Positions 1 to 11,298 are shown, numbered from the stretch's first letter. The stretch: DNA of 64,000 bases from Ptychodera flava (GCF_041260155.1 NC_091941.1:25418247-25482246), one strand, 5' to 3'. Numbers and translations: made by a program. The notes: generated by a model from the letters alone, not told the origin.

Positions 1-3000
1 TCTGGTGTCTCAATCAACACCGAGTATCCAAGATCGGATGGTGCGTAACGTTTCACATTAATTAACCTTTTCCGTGGTAGGGCGCCACCATGGGTCAAAT
101 GGAAGTAGCGCCCGAATGTGCAACATAAAGTTGGCGATCTATTTGACAACTATAACAGGTATTCATTGGATAATATTTGTACTGGTTCGCTCTCTCCCGT
201 AACGGCCTCTTCTTAGGGTGGACCTATGAAAACTAATCAGCTAAATAAAAATTACTGCATAACAAATATATACAGCGAGTGCAATTGAGTATCTCGAAGT
301 ATAAGAGGACATCAAAAAATTAACTAATGCAACACGGTGCACCATCACTTGTCAAATCAACGAGAACAAACACTTAACACGGATGGTCATAATGGTGTTC
401 TATCTATGATGACAGATGGATTTAAGTTTTTTTGTTTTACGTGAGATAGAAAACTGGTTACATATTCATTACAACTGGTCGGATTTGTAAATTTCATTGA
501 CATGTTATTATAAAATAATAAATACGAATATAAGAAGCGAAAACAGTATGTGTAACGCGTTTGGTATCCGGAGAAAGCGGTGAAAGAGGTCGCAAGGTGG
601 TGTTCAATGAAAGGAACAACAGCTGTACCTTATGATGATCATATCAGTAATATTGTTGTTCCATAAATCAAGCACAATTTTACTTCTTTTCTATGAAGTA
701 CGCTGAAATGCAAAGTCTCAACCCTGAAATCACAACTCATTGTGTACATTGTGCCATATGAATTGTAATCGGGGCCAAAACTTCCTAATCACTAATGGCA
801 TTAGGCATTACGCACACACTGGCTGTGTCGACTGTAGAGAACATTTGGCATTCGAATATTATTTTAGGGAGATGAGCAAGAAACAGTATTTGAGAAACAA
901 TATGGGAAACTTAGAGCTACAATGAACATACAATTTCTCTTCGAAGGGTGTTTGTGTGTTTTTACCTGAAAGTATGTCATGTCGATCACCCTATATCTCT
1001 CTACATTTGTAAAAGCGTCCATAGACTTGTGACTCTTGAGACCATGGAACGCTCCAGGGTCAAAGCTTGTTGCCCACGAATTGATCTTTCTATACCTACG
1101 ATCACAGGAAAGTTCCGCAGTTTGCCTGACGCAAGCATTCGATGATATCATGATATTTCACACTTTGTCATAAAAAAGAGAACGCCGGTATAATAAGATA
1201 ATGCAGTGTAATTTGTCGCCATGCGATAATTGCGGTTTTTGTTTATTTTATGAACGTTGAAATATTCTTTCTGTAATTGTTTTTCATATTACTTTGTCAT
1301 ACCTATGACAGGCATGCATTCGTTAAGAGAAATAATTGGTAAAGTAGTCAATGGCACTGAAGTTGCTACGACCGAAGGGAGTAATGATAACTTTTTTCCA
1401 TAAAATGCTACCTAGAATAAGCTAAAAGATATTTCCTGTGTCTGATAACACACACGCTTTTTCCGAATAAAAAACACAAAAGAAGCGTTTCAAGCTTGAA
1501 CAACTAACAATTGAATTTGAGTGATGACGATACTTCACCTCAGAGAAAATAACATTGTACAAAAGCAAATTTATAGCCTGATTGCGATTATTTCGAACAA
1601 GTACTGCCCGCAGGCTCGGTGCAAAATGGAAACAGAAGCGGAGTATTCGTGTTTGAAAGGTGAATAGACAGATCTTGAAATCAAATTATCCTTCGAGTCA
1701 CATTATTTTGTTGGAAACAGGGTCCTAAATACTGTGTAGTGGCGACTCGGTAACTGCGTTTTCGGTCCAGCGAGTTTTGCGTAAGCCTGGTGTCAGCGTA
1801 CCGCCGAGGAGATGAGGTACATCTTGCTCCTTTCATATCTACGTCATTGTTACAGGTGAATTGGTATGTTAAGTGGAGAGGGCGCGAAACTCACTATGCG
1901 ACGGACATTAGGTACGAGATCTCATAATTCACGCACTTTGGTACGTTCGAGCTGAAAGCACAGCCAATACGGATTCTCCACCATGTCAAGTTGCAATTCA
2001 GATCACATGTCGTGATTGATCCAATCATAGGGGAATCTATCGTTTGTGCTGCTCATCTTCATCATCACTTTCACTACTTCAAATATTACATTTGAAAACT
2101 GTTCCCTGCCTTACACATAATATTTTTTTTCATGCATCTCGCCAGTTGTGGATGGCTAATCCATTATATGAGCCATCGCGTTGCTTGTTGTATGACCTGC
2201 TCGTGATTGATCTGAGGACACCACCGACAAGTTGCATGTATCAAATCAACACCGAATGTACTGGTGAGTTGTCACTCGGGCAAGAGTATGAAACTGTCTT
2301 GTTTTGAGGTATGTGTCATCTAAATTTAAACTTTTGGAAAATAAACATCATGAGAACTCACACCACATGTCATAATGAAGAGTAAACGTGTCATATAAAA
2401 AAGTTTGGCAGAGATATGTCTGTTTTTCGTATTTGTAACAGGAACATATTCCAGCATTATGTTCTAGTAAGCGAAGTCGTTACCAAAAGTTTTACCCATT
2501 TTAAACTTTTGAAAGTTCTTTCGTATATGTTTACAATAACATAATTCCTACAGCAATTCCTGTTATTTTACATTTTTCGGGAACGCGAATAAGGCATTTG
2601 TCTATAGCTTTGCTCGGGTGTACGTGTAGTTACCTTCGGTCATCCCACCACCAAGCCGACAGTGTGATGAAGATTATTCCTCCAATTTACTGTATGATGA
2701 AATTAAAAGCATACCAATGTTAGGTAAGTCGACAAACATTACTCATGGGCCAAACATATTGGCCTTGCTGAGGATAAAATCAATAAGTTTAAATCATGCG
2801 ATCGCTATAGTAGTATATTGCGTGATATTTTCCACGTGATGTAATACTGCTTGGCAGTTGCTCTATGCGCACGTCACGCCATTGTTGTATTTATGTCATT
2901 TTGACATTTTTATTGAATGCCCATAATTGGAAGTTCATAATAGCCAAAACGTTACCTCTAGAGGCCTTTGACGTGTTTTGTATGGTCAAAGTCCCAGCAT

Positions 3001-4390
3001 CCAGGGGGCTGTGGTGCAGAAAAGGTATAGTTATTTGCCTGGAATTTATCCACCGTTCTGTCACGGGAAGTTAGTAGTCGGGGGCCGAAACGACGGATAC
3101 CTTCTAGGCAACAGAATTATTGTTTCGTCTTGTTCGTTACATATACCAATAGAGTTTTTTATCGTTCTCTTTTGTTGCCCATGATTTTTATCGTTCACTG
3201 TAAATTATCTATGCCTGCAGACTATAAACACGCAGGTAATAATTGTTTTGGTTCCCGTGACTTAAGTTCTGCTTTATTTAGGTCATAAAAAGTTGTTTTT
3301 TTCTATTCCCAGGATTTTACATGCACCAACTTTGTGGAAAGCTGTCATATGAGGTCTCTGACAGTGCCACAAAAAGCCTGTTCTAGATACTGTCGTCACA
3401 TCGGACTGGGCCCGTATTGCAAACACGTTTGGTTTTTCGACTAAATACAATCTTTGTTTAGAGAGAAAAAATTAACCAAACCCACTGATACATAAATCTC
3501 TGCAGGCGTTGACAATCGTTACCAGTGCATACCACAACAGTATATCCATATTCAGTTGTCCTGTGCATAGGCGGATGCATAGACGAGTTAGAAATCGTCA
3601 AAATAATTCACAGGCCGAGCACCTTCCGAAACTGCCATTTGCCATTGCATGGTAAATAAGGACGACGAGGACGACAAGGACAAGGACAAGGACGATAGAG
3701 ACCAACTTTAAACGTGGACTGGGTTTTTTTAAGCCAGTAAGTAGAGAAGTGAAACCAATAAACGGAGAAATGAGGAACATATCATTGCATCTACTTATTG
3801 CCGCATTCTATGTTGCCCATATTGTTAATACTTTCTGTAGGGCTCAGATTGAGAGATGTTAGCCGCGTGTGCGCTTGGGAATGTATATCCGCTCGCCATA
3901 ATTCAAGGAGGAAGAAGGGGGCTCCAAGGTTAGTCGTCCCACGCATGTATTGTTCTCAAAGTCAACATACAATGTGTCCCGTTAGTTTTGACACATTTAC
4001 AACCGTTTAATTATATTACCCGACCATAAAAGTCACGTGGTGCATGTATGATCGAGAAGGTCACATGATGTTCTATCATACCGGTAATTGACAAATATTT
4101 GACTTTCGAAAGGTTAAAGATTCGAAGACGTTCGCAGTGTGGTTGTACATAGATCATGTTAAAGGGACTAAATTGTTTTTACCTTTCTGTGACATCAAAA
4201 AACATGGAATACTCGCATAAAGTCACTTAGTGTACTAGATGATCAACGTAGACCTTAGCGCAAATGTGTCAAAAATGTTCAATCTTGTCGGCTGCAAGCA
4301 GGATTGAAGTTGTGTACAGTTGACCAGTTTTTCAGAATGTTTCAAGAAGTCAACACAAACTATACTTTTCATATCAAAAAAAATTCATGA
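1..4390. other. No recognisable gene
   Basis: I see no coding region I can defend here. Open frames are short, lack family resemblance and are not matched in the duplicated blocks downstream. The sequence is AT-rich, with a short degenerate GACAAG-type repeat near 3659-3697 and a GCGCCCTCTC word (reverse strand, 1878-1887) related to a motif that recurs in the window. It could be intergenic DNA or the end of an upstream duplicated unit too diverged to recognise. Confidence 0.5.
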
Positions 4391-5249
4391 ATAAAAAAAC
4401 TCAACAGGGCGACTTCGTCATTTCTGTCAATAGCTTTGGAAAATTGAGCTTTCTCGATCGCAATATTAAAGAGAGTTATTACAAACCATTCCAATTTCTT
4501 GTTAAAATGTTGATCGTTGTCACATTCGTCGCTATCACAGTGATGTATTTGATAAAAAATGATTGGTAGACCGTTTTACGTATAATCATTTATATATAGT
4601 AAGCTTAACTGCAGTCGTACCACGCAAAACCACAGTCTCTCCTATGGGGGATTTGTTCCAACACTACCCAAGTTATATCGGAGTGTACCACACTTATTTT
4701 GAACACTTAATCATTTCGTCAAGTGGAATGTTGCCTTCGATATACTACAACAAAGGCTATCTATATTATTTCAGCATTTGGGCTAGGGTAAACCAAAAAA
4801 GTTGGTTGATGGAACGAATTGGGCTGCAAAATTTCACGTGTGATGGCTAATTTAAATTTTCATTGGGTCGAATACAAAGTGCTTCGGTTTTGTTATCGAC
4901 TGCATCCGATCTTCACGTAGTCATGAAGTGAGCTCATTGTCCGTGACGTGGCTGACCGTTTGTCCTTCACCCTGTTTTTCTGTTTGAAACCGTGGTTGCT
5001 TGACAGTGAGCCCTCTGGTCTTTCGAAGACCCTCTCACTTATCAATGGTGCAGATGTGCAAAAGTATGTGCCAAGTTTTATAATCACTATCATAGTAGTA
5101 AGAGCCAAATTAAAATGATTAAAATATATATATATGGTATAATTGCATTCTGTTTATTTGTTACGTTTGTTAACTTAATCGATGACGTGCACGTGACTCG
5201 GAAATCCACGCAAGGCAGGCTGTAAATACCGAACAAAAGCTACCCTACA

Positions 5250-5310
5250 TACGTCACCAACTCGTGACTGTATATATTTAGGGACAAAGGAAATGCTAGT
5301 CCATTCAGTA
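5250..5310 (+). promoter_or_regulatory. Candidate promoter of Fuseless-like gene 1
   Basis: A TACGTCA half-CRE lies at 5250-5256 and a TATA-like TATATATTTA at 5271-5280, followed about 30 bases later by an initiator-like TCAGT and then the start codon at 5351. Copy 2 of the block has the same pair (TACGTCA at 14944-14950, CATATATG at 14963-14970) at nearly the same spacing, so the arrangement is conserved while intervening bases differ. A cAMP/CREB-type input is an inference from the motif only. Confidence 0.45.
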
Positions 5311-5350
5311 ACGGGTAACGGCGTAGGCTCCATGTGTTTTAGTCTCACTC

Positions 5351-7048
5351 ATGGCTTTCTGTAGAGTCTCTGACAGCCTAAGGCAGGTATCTCTGCATGG
5401 CTTTGAACTTGTGATTACCCTCGGTATAATCACACCATGTACACTGGGGTATTGGCGGGGAGTGTGGAATCTCCTTGACTTATACCTTTTACCAAATGAT
5501 CCGAACATTAGTGGCATCATATCAATATTGATAGGCCTTGGGTTGATCTTCGTCTTTGGACTTTTGCAAAACTCACACAAAAGGTGGTTTCCCTTCGGAA
5601 CTGTCAGATGGCATGTTTTCAGCAGGCTGTACAGCTTTCTTCTGGCTTTTGCGGTGCTGAACCACTGGCGAGGACTATGGGCACTTCTCGACTTCTACAC
5701 CACGACTTCTCTGACAAGTGCTTTATCGACCCTGGTGATAGGAATCATCTTTTTGCTGCTTCTCCGTGGTATCAAAAACATCCCTCCCCAACCCTCAGTC
5801 GTGTATCGTGACAACGAAGAGACGGTTTTCGACTGTTCGACCAGGTTTAACGTGAACAGTTCAGAGGGGAGCGCTAAAGTCAAAATGTTGTTTATACTTG
5901 ATTTGATTGTGAGTTATTTCGTCATACACAGTCTAGTTCTGTGTTTCTGGCGCGGACTTTGGGCAACACTTGACAGCGAATTCCTGCCGCAAGACTGGGA
6001 AATTTCGACGTATGCTTCCTTGGCCATCGGTTATGGTACATTTCTTCTATGCTATCTTTTACAGTGTCCGGCCCGAAAAACTTCCAGAACTCTCGCAAAC
6101 ATATCATTTCCCCTCCACGTCCTATTCGAAGACGTATATATATTAATCGTCAGTTTTGCTGTTGTCAACGTTTGGCGGGGCTTATGGAACGTTTGTGATT
6201 TGTATATTCTGTCGGACAACTTCATCATCAGTAATGTGATTACTGCAGCTGTTGGAACTGTCGTCCTCTATCTTCTTTTGGCGGGAAGGTGCCTCGGTGC
6301 TGTCGGCTGTTTTGTTGACGGCGACCCCAGCGACGGCTCAGGCATAAACTTTATGCACTTCTTCGATAAACTGGTAGGTAGCTTATAGGCTGTTATTGAA
6401 AACCTTACACGCGATTTACAATAACAATTATATTCACCCTTTAAAAAGGGGAGTCTAATAGTTTTCCTTGATAGGTGCTGTACAATGAACAATTTCACTT
6501 GAAACGTTGCATTTTATTGTAAGCTGTTCAATAACTAGTCATAGAGATTTTATGACATGACGTCATCTGGAAGCAATTATTGCTAACTTCTGCTTTTACC
6601 CTTTGAGTGCTACAATTTTTCCCACAAAATTATAGTGCACTCTTATACCGATTTTTATGAATTTTACGGTAATTTTGTTGATAATTTTGGACCAAATGGA
6701 CATCAGATCTCATTGACTGAAGTTTTTTATCAAAATTTTGGCAAACACCTTAAAAAATTGACAGGATTATATTTTATACAAGCGACAAAAATTGACTTTG
6801 GCGCTCGAAGGGTTAAAAATAACCTTTGTGTGTTTCTCTCGGAACAGAACGAACCAGAGAAAGAAAATGAAACACCGATGGAGGAATATTCCAGATGCCC
6901 TGACAATCTCAATAATGAAGAGAGCAAGAAAGATGTCATCGTCAACTGGGATCCTCGAGACATGTCAACGAAAAGCTCTACCGCCGAGAACGTTTCTAGA
7001 GAAGGATATACTCGCAAGCAGCGGTGCCTTTGTATCTGGTGTCCCTAA
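5351..7048 (+). CDS. Fuseless-like eight-pass membrane protein, copy 1
   Basis: Two coding exons, 5351-6373 and 6848-7048, are joined across a GTAGGT...AACAG intron in phase 0 and give 407 residues. An in-frame TAG at 5324-5326 just upstream supports the ATG. Four internal repeats each carry W-R-G-[LV]-W followed four residues on by Asp, at residues 35-39, 106-110, 200-204 and 275-279. Each motif is preceded and followed by a hydrophobic stretch, giving about eight membrane segments. This layout fits the Fuseless family, whose Drosophila member is an eight-pass presynaptic protein needed for calcium-channel function at synapses; the family call is from memory of the motif, not a search. Exon 2 encodes a hydrophilic 66-residue tail ending in a Cys-rich QRCLCIWCP. 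The intron contains a TTAA-type miniature element absent from copy 2. An AATAAA at 7816-7821 may end the transcript. Another multi-pass family with the same motif is the main alternative. Confidence 0.82.
6600..6812 (-). mobile_element. TTAA-type miniature inverted-repeat element, copy A
   Basis: The element starts CCCTTTGAGTGC and ends in the complement of CCCTTCGAGCGC, with TTAA at 6813-6816 on the right and a degraded TTTA on the left. It matches the element at 63771-63985 along its length in opposite orientation, including the words CAATTTTTCCCAC and GACAAAAATTGAC. It sits in the intron of Fuseless-like gene 1, ending 35 bases before exon 2. That intron is 474 bases against 269 in copy 2, a difference close to the element's length, so it probably inserted after the duplication. 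It has no coding capacity. TTAA target sites are typical of piggyBac- and Kolobok-type transposons. Confidence 0.8.
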
Positions 7049-7997
7049 ATGTGCGAGTACAGGTGTCAGGGTTTGCATGTAAAAAGACTGACCTTGGCCA
7101 GCTTTACACAGTACCGATGTCGACAAGGTATCTTCGCTAGCCAAGCGTCTTTTGTTCAAGCGGGAGACCTTATATAGTATTTTGGTGAGGAAGACTTTGC
7201 GCTACGCAACCTGGCTAAGCTGTGAGATGGACAATGGTGACCTTGACGCAAAATGTACAAACAGCTTAGGTACCGGAACTCGAGTACATGACGTCATGCA
7301 TAGCATGCGTTGTACTTTTACGGCCATGATTTATGGTTGTTTGGCTCTACTGCAGTTTGGTCATAGTTCTCGTGCAATGCGTGTAAATCACCGTACTTTG
7401 TACTTGTATATCATTCTCAGTCTTACGTCACTTGTGTACGTCTGTCTTAGAGTTTCAATTCCGCGGCAATCTGTAGAGCTGTGATAACATAGGCAATGTG
7501 GAAGGACGACAGTCATATGCTGTTCACAATGAATTTAAAACCTGAAAAGATTTGACCTCTCTCAGGAAGTCATTCCCAACTCAGGTTTTGTTAGAGCAAG
7601 ATTCAAAATGACATTTACTGTTTGAAATATTATTCACATTCCAGTACATTTTTTTGCTATCGACTTTACTTGCCCTAACCTGACTCAAAATCGCACATCA
7701 TTCTGTTTTCTATTGTCTATTTTCATGAGACCACGGAGAAGCATTACAATTTTTTTTCACTCAATAACGTTTAGTGTTGTATTTCATTTCTTTCTATATA
7801 GCTAGTAATATTTGAAATAAAAAAACACAAGCTTACTATAATAATCGATGCCCATCCTGTACATTTGATCCTTTATCTTTGAAGCGTATAATGCTAGGTC
7901 TAATCAATTCATTTTGCGAAGTGCATTACTATCTAGCATTGTTTGGATATGTAAATCAGTGTGTCGTCATTTAAGGAGAATATTCAACCTCCTATAA
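7049..7997. other. 3' region of Fuseless-like gene 1
   Basis: Non-coding. Words shared with copy 2 (TCTTCGCTAGCCAA near 7132 and 16648; the AGCAAGATTC region near 7593 and 18311) show this is duplicated flank. A possible polyadenylation signal AATAAA lies at 7816-7821. Confidence 0.5.
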
Positions 7998-9064
7998 GGG
8001 AGCCGTCATTATTTACGGCCTGGGGGTCGGAGGAATATCATCGGAAACTCCAAAGTTTCGAGTAACCCCCCTGTCAATCATGATGAATTTGAGTAACCCC
8101 CCCCCCCGTAACTCAGAAATTTTGACTGACCCCCTCACTTAGAAAAGTTAAATACCAATACATGTATTTGTAAAATTTATAAAATACAGCAATAGTAAAA
8201 GACCTTTCAAACCCTGATATACCCTGCAATATTATCATTGGTTAGCTCATGACGGTTGAAAAAGGTGAAACCAACAAAATCAAAGTGACAACAAAATACA
8301 GCTGAAAATACAGATATAAAAGCTCACGCTATAACCAGTATCCAAGCATATAGTATTGTTTAATTTGGATGAGTATCGGGACAGGGTTTTCACTAGGATA
8401 TCTTACCTGGCAGAATTTGAAAGTAGATGGGGAGAAACACACGACAGGTTAAGGGGTAAAGTGTCAGAGGGGGTGCCCCCTTGCCTGCGTGGAAATTTTG
8501 AGAAACTGATATATGCACTGGTGTAGTATGGTACGTGCAATCTGAGAGATGTTCTAATTTGCTTTTTTTACTAAGTAAAACTGTAAAAATACAAAATATG
8601 TAACCTTCTTGTGTCGTTTCTCCAGCTGCCAGCTTTTAATGAAAAGACTGAATACGGTATGGTTGGATGTCAAAATGGTTATTGAACTGAAGTCAATTAT
8701 AATAAAGGATGAGTTCACAACTGTTCAGTTTTGTCCTAGATCCTGTGAAAAAAAATTGAGAAATTGATGTGTGCAATGGTGCTGTCTGGTGCAATCTAAG
8801 AGGTGTTTTCGATTTGCTTTTTTACTGGTTAAGAACTCCCCAAGGGGAGAGCACGAGAGTGGAGCGTCCCCTCTTGCATAGAAAATTTTGAGAAATTGAT
8901 GTGTGCAATGGTGCAATCTGAGAGGTATTTCAATTTATTTTGCACCAAAAATTGAGTAACCTCTCTTCCGCTCCACATTTTGAGCAACCCCCTTGAAGTT
9001 TTCAATTTTTTGAGTGACCCGCTCACTTTCCTCAAACCCCAGGCCGTAAATAATGACGGCTCCC
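7998..9064. mobile_element. Non-autonomous DNA transposon with 28-bp perfect terminal inverted repeats
   Basis: The left end 7998-8025 (starting GGGAGCCGTCATTATTTACG) is the exact reverse complement of 9037-9064. Both sides carry TAA (7995-7997 and 9065-9067), fitting the 3-bp TWA target duplication of PIF/Harbinger elements. The interior has no transposase. It holds three partly degenerate direct repeats around the words TTTTGAGAAA and GTGCAAT..GAGAGGT (about 8493-8572, 8752-8828 and 8883-8941), plus GAGTAACCCCC-type repeats near both ends. Block 2 has an uninterrupted sequence at about 18690-18715 with one TAA, which is the paralogous empty site. Superfamily is inferred from target-site length only. 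Confidence 0.88.
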
Positions 9065-9579
9065 TAACCTGCACTCTCTACTATGGGCAACAAGTGTCAC
9101 TTTGATGTGTCATCGGCAGGGCATTGCTGATTTGGCTGCCGAGGCCCATCCATGTAGATTTACATGTTTATCCTTCATGAGATCGCGCCATCAACGGCAA
9201 TTATGAAATTAATTCTGGTATCATACCTTTAACGACTTTATGTCTGTATGGTGGCGTCCTGTACACGTCAGGTACTCCACAGAATGAATCTCCGTCAATT
9301 TTATCTGACATGATTGTAGGAACTCAATTACTGAAGATTTACTTTTCGTCACCCAGCAGAGGTTTTGAGCCTCTTTTTATGAAGTGAAAGTGAAATTCCT
9401 GATTTATTATAAGTAAATCGTAATAGTTAAACCACAGTGACGCAGCTTATAGTCAAACGAATTTATATACAAGCAAGACAATGAGTGAGTATAATGAGTG
9501 TGTAATTACAAACTACTTTTACGTTAGATAGAAATCGAGCTTATATTTCCAAAGGGAAAAGTATCCATTGTTCAAAATT
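9065..9579. other. 3' flank of the Met/Gln/Pro-rich gene 1
   Basis: Non-coding and shared with copy 2 in islands (CGCCAATTATGAA-like word near 9190 and 18855). TTTATT at 9403-9408 reads AATAAA on the - strand, about 170 bases past the stop codon at 9580, and is a plausible polyadenylation signal. Confidence 0.5.
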
Positions 9580-9945
9580 TTACTTCTTGGTAGGCTGTCC
9601 TCCAGACCGGCCGATTGGCATAGCTACCGCTTGCCCCGATTGCGACGAACTTGAACCCGACTGTGGCGTTTGCTGTTGAGTCATTCCTGCCCCTGGCTGC
9701 TGCATTGGCATTGAAGCGCCACCTTGCATTTGCTGCATCTGTTGCATCATCGCCATCCGTTGCATCATCATCATCTGCATCATCATGGCCTGATTCTGGT
9801 TCGTGTGTCCCAATGGCATAGAGCCACCCTGGCCCTGCTGGGGCATCGGCATTTGTGGTGGATTCTGGCCGGGCACCGTTCCGGGTGTCTGGCCGGGCGT
9901 CATGCCGGGATATTGTTGTTGGTTCTGTTGGTTTGGGTTAGACAT
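9580..9945 (-). CDS. Met/Gln/Pro-rich low-complexity protein, copy 1
   Basis: The predicted protein has 121 residues and begins [19 protein letters not shown]. The first 44 residues are identical to copy 2 at 19283-19651 although surrounding non-coding DNA has drifted widely. The few base differences in that stretch that I checked are silent, so selection on the protein is likely. Order: Asn/Gln start, three PG-type turns, a PQMPMPQQ stretch, a Met/Gln block (residues about 52-80), then a Ser/Gly/Gln tail ending in TKK. There is no signal peptide, membrane segment or known domain. The bases before the ATG read TTCTGTATTTCTAG on the coding strand, a good splice acceptor, so a 5' untranslated exon probably lies at higher coordinates, beyond the microsatellite at 10091-10469. 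I do not recognise the family. Composition resembles transcription co-regulators and RNA-binding proteins with prion-like regions, but that is a weak clue. Confidence 0.7.
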   Translation of the reverse strand: MSNPNQQNQQQYPGMTPGQTPGTVPGQNPPQMPMPQQGQGGSMPLGHTNQNQAMMMQMMMMQRMAMMQQMQQMQGGASMPMQQPGAGMTQQQTPQSGSSSSQSGQAVAMPIGRSGGQPTKK

Positions 9946-10090
9946 TCTAGAAATACAGAACAGAATACAAAATATCAACTCGTACTCCAAATGTTAACTG
10001 GCCGAACAGGATATGAATAATAGCAAGTTTGAGGCGACGCTCATTATTCGAATACCGCACCCCTGAAAGAGGAACACAACCAACCATCAG

Positions 10091-10159
10091 TCCATTCGTC
10101 CGTCCATCCATCCATCCATCCATCAATCCATCCATTAATCCATACATCAATCCATACAT

Positions 10160-10195
<36 letters not shown>

Positions 10196-10469
10196 CCATC
10201 CATCCATCCATCCATCCATCCATCCATCCATTAATCCATACATCAATCCATCCATCCATCCATCCATCCATCCATCCATCCATCCATTAATCCATACACC
10301 AATCCATCCATCCATCCATCCATCCATCCATTAATCCATACACCAATCCATCCATCCATCCATCCATCCATCCATCCATCCATCCATTAATCCATACACC
10401 AATCCATCCATCCATCCATCCATCCAGCCATCCACTAATCCGTACATCAATCCATCCATCCATATATAC
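10091..10469. repeat. CATC/TCCA tetranucleotide microsatellite
   Basis: Nearly pure CATC units are interrupted at regular points by the variant words CATTAATCCATACA and ACCAATCC, giving a higher-order unit of about 60 bases. It lies just upstream of the Met/Gln/Pro-rich gene, probably in its first intron. Copy 2 has a related array at the equivalent place (19706-19866). Apparent open frames on both strands are repeat artefacts. Confidence 0.95.
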
Positions 10470-10824
10470 ATGTATCAATGCATGCATCCGTGCATCTATG
10501 CATTGGGATGAATGCTCTTCTGTGTCATTAGCCTTCTTAAATGCGACCATGAACCCAAATGTTATTGACATGACCATGAATGACAAGAGTTTGCAACCGT
10601 TGCGTATAATTCAGCAATGTATAACAGCAGCTGTTTGGTCATTAACCTACGTTTTTGCTTGATACTAAAATTGTGTCATCTATATTCCAGTTCTAATTAT
10701 GTCTGAAAGTCCTGTAACTGGGGTCAAAGGTACAACGGTATGTATGTTTTGTCTACCATTCTTTCGATCTCTTAAAGGTTGTGATGAATATCAATACACC
10801 AATAATTTCCATGTGATGAAAATG

Positions 10825-10826
<2 letters not shown>

Positions 10827-10876
<50 letters not shown>

Positions 10877-10899
10877 AGGGAGGGAGAGAGGGAGAGAGA
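10827..10899. repeat. GA dinucleotide microsatellite
   Basis: An AG run grades into GGGA units at the right end. It has no counterpart at the equivalent position of block 2. Confidence 0.95.
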
Positions 10900-11052
10900 T
10901 CTTGTCTTTTGATTCATAAGTTTTTGAGTTTGAATGAGCTATTATAACTTCTAAACCTTTTGCTATATTGGTCAAGAAAGCACACTTTCTGCTCTGTGTA
11001 ATCGAGAACCGCTAATGGTTTAAATGTCGGCGTTTGCCTCGTCATTCTTGTC

Positions 11053-11298
11053 CTAGACGAGAGGTGTGCTTCTATTTGCTCGAACACAAATGAATGAAAT
11101 GCATAGCACGGTTAAGTGTTTTTCATTACAACAAACTTGTAATGTAGTGATACCTTCCGAGAAAACCTGTCCGTTGACTGTGTAGCATGTGGGCTTTTTC
11201 AAGGGGTTATCAATATCACAATTCTGCATATTCGTCCCAATCAATTGTAAGGATATGGTATCACCGTGGTTTTTCAACCTAAGATGACTATCAGGCAA
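11053..11298 (-). other. Conserved non-coding or hidden exon region upstream of Met/Gln/Pro gene 1
   Basis: The 11078-11113 segment (GCTCGAACACAAATGAATGA and following bases) is nearly identical to 20899-20934 in block 2. On the - strand both copies are open and encode ISFICVRANR. The rest of the two frames matches only loosely (CDIDNPLKK against CNMDNSLKG). This may be a 5' exon of the Met/Gln/Pro-rich gene, a short separate gene or a regulatory element; no splice sites could be paired with confidence. Confidence 0.35.

Noticed and set aside
1-4390. A third upstream copy of the duplicated block
   Set aside because: Only a short shared word (ATCAACACCGA, near 14 and 2246) was seen, with no Fuseless or Met/Gln/Pro coding trace.
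6635-6847. Upstream extension of the exon 2 reading frame of Fuseless-like gene 1
   Set aside because: It runs through the TTAA element, and the acceptor AACAG at 6847 with the donor at 6374 explains the frame better; copy 2 has the same acceptor without the extension.
9947-10586. Trp-Met-Asp-Gly repeat frames
   Set aside because: Artefacts of the CATC microsatellite; no splice or start context and not shared with block 2.
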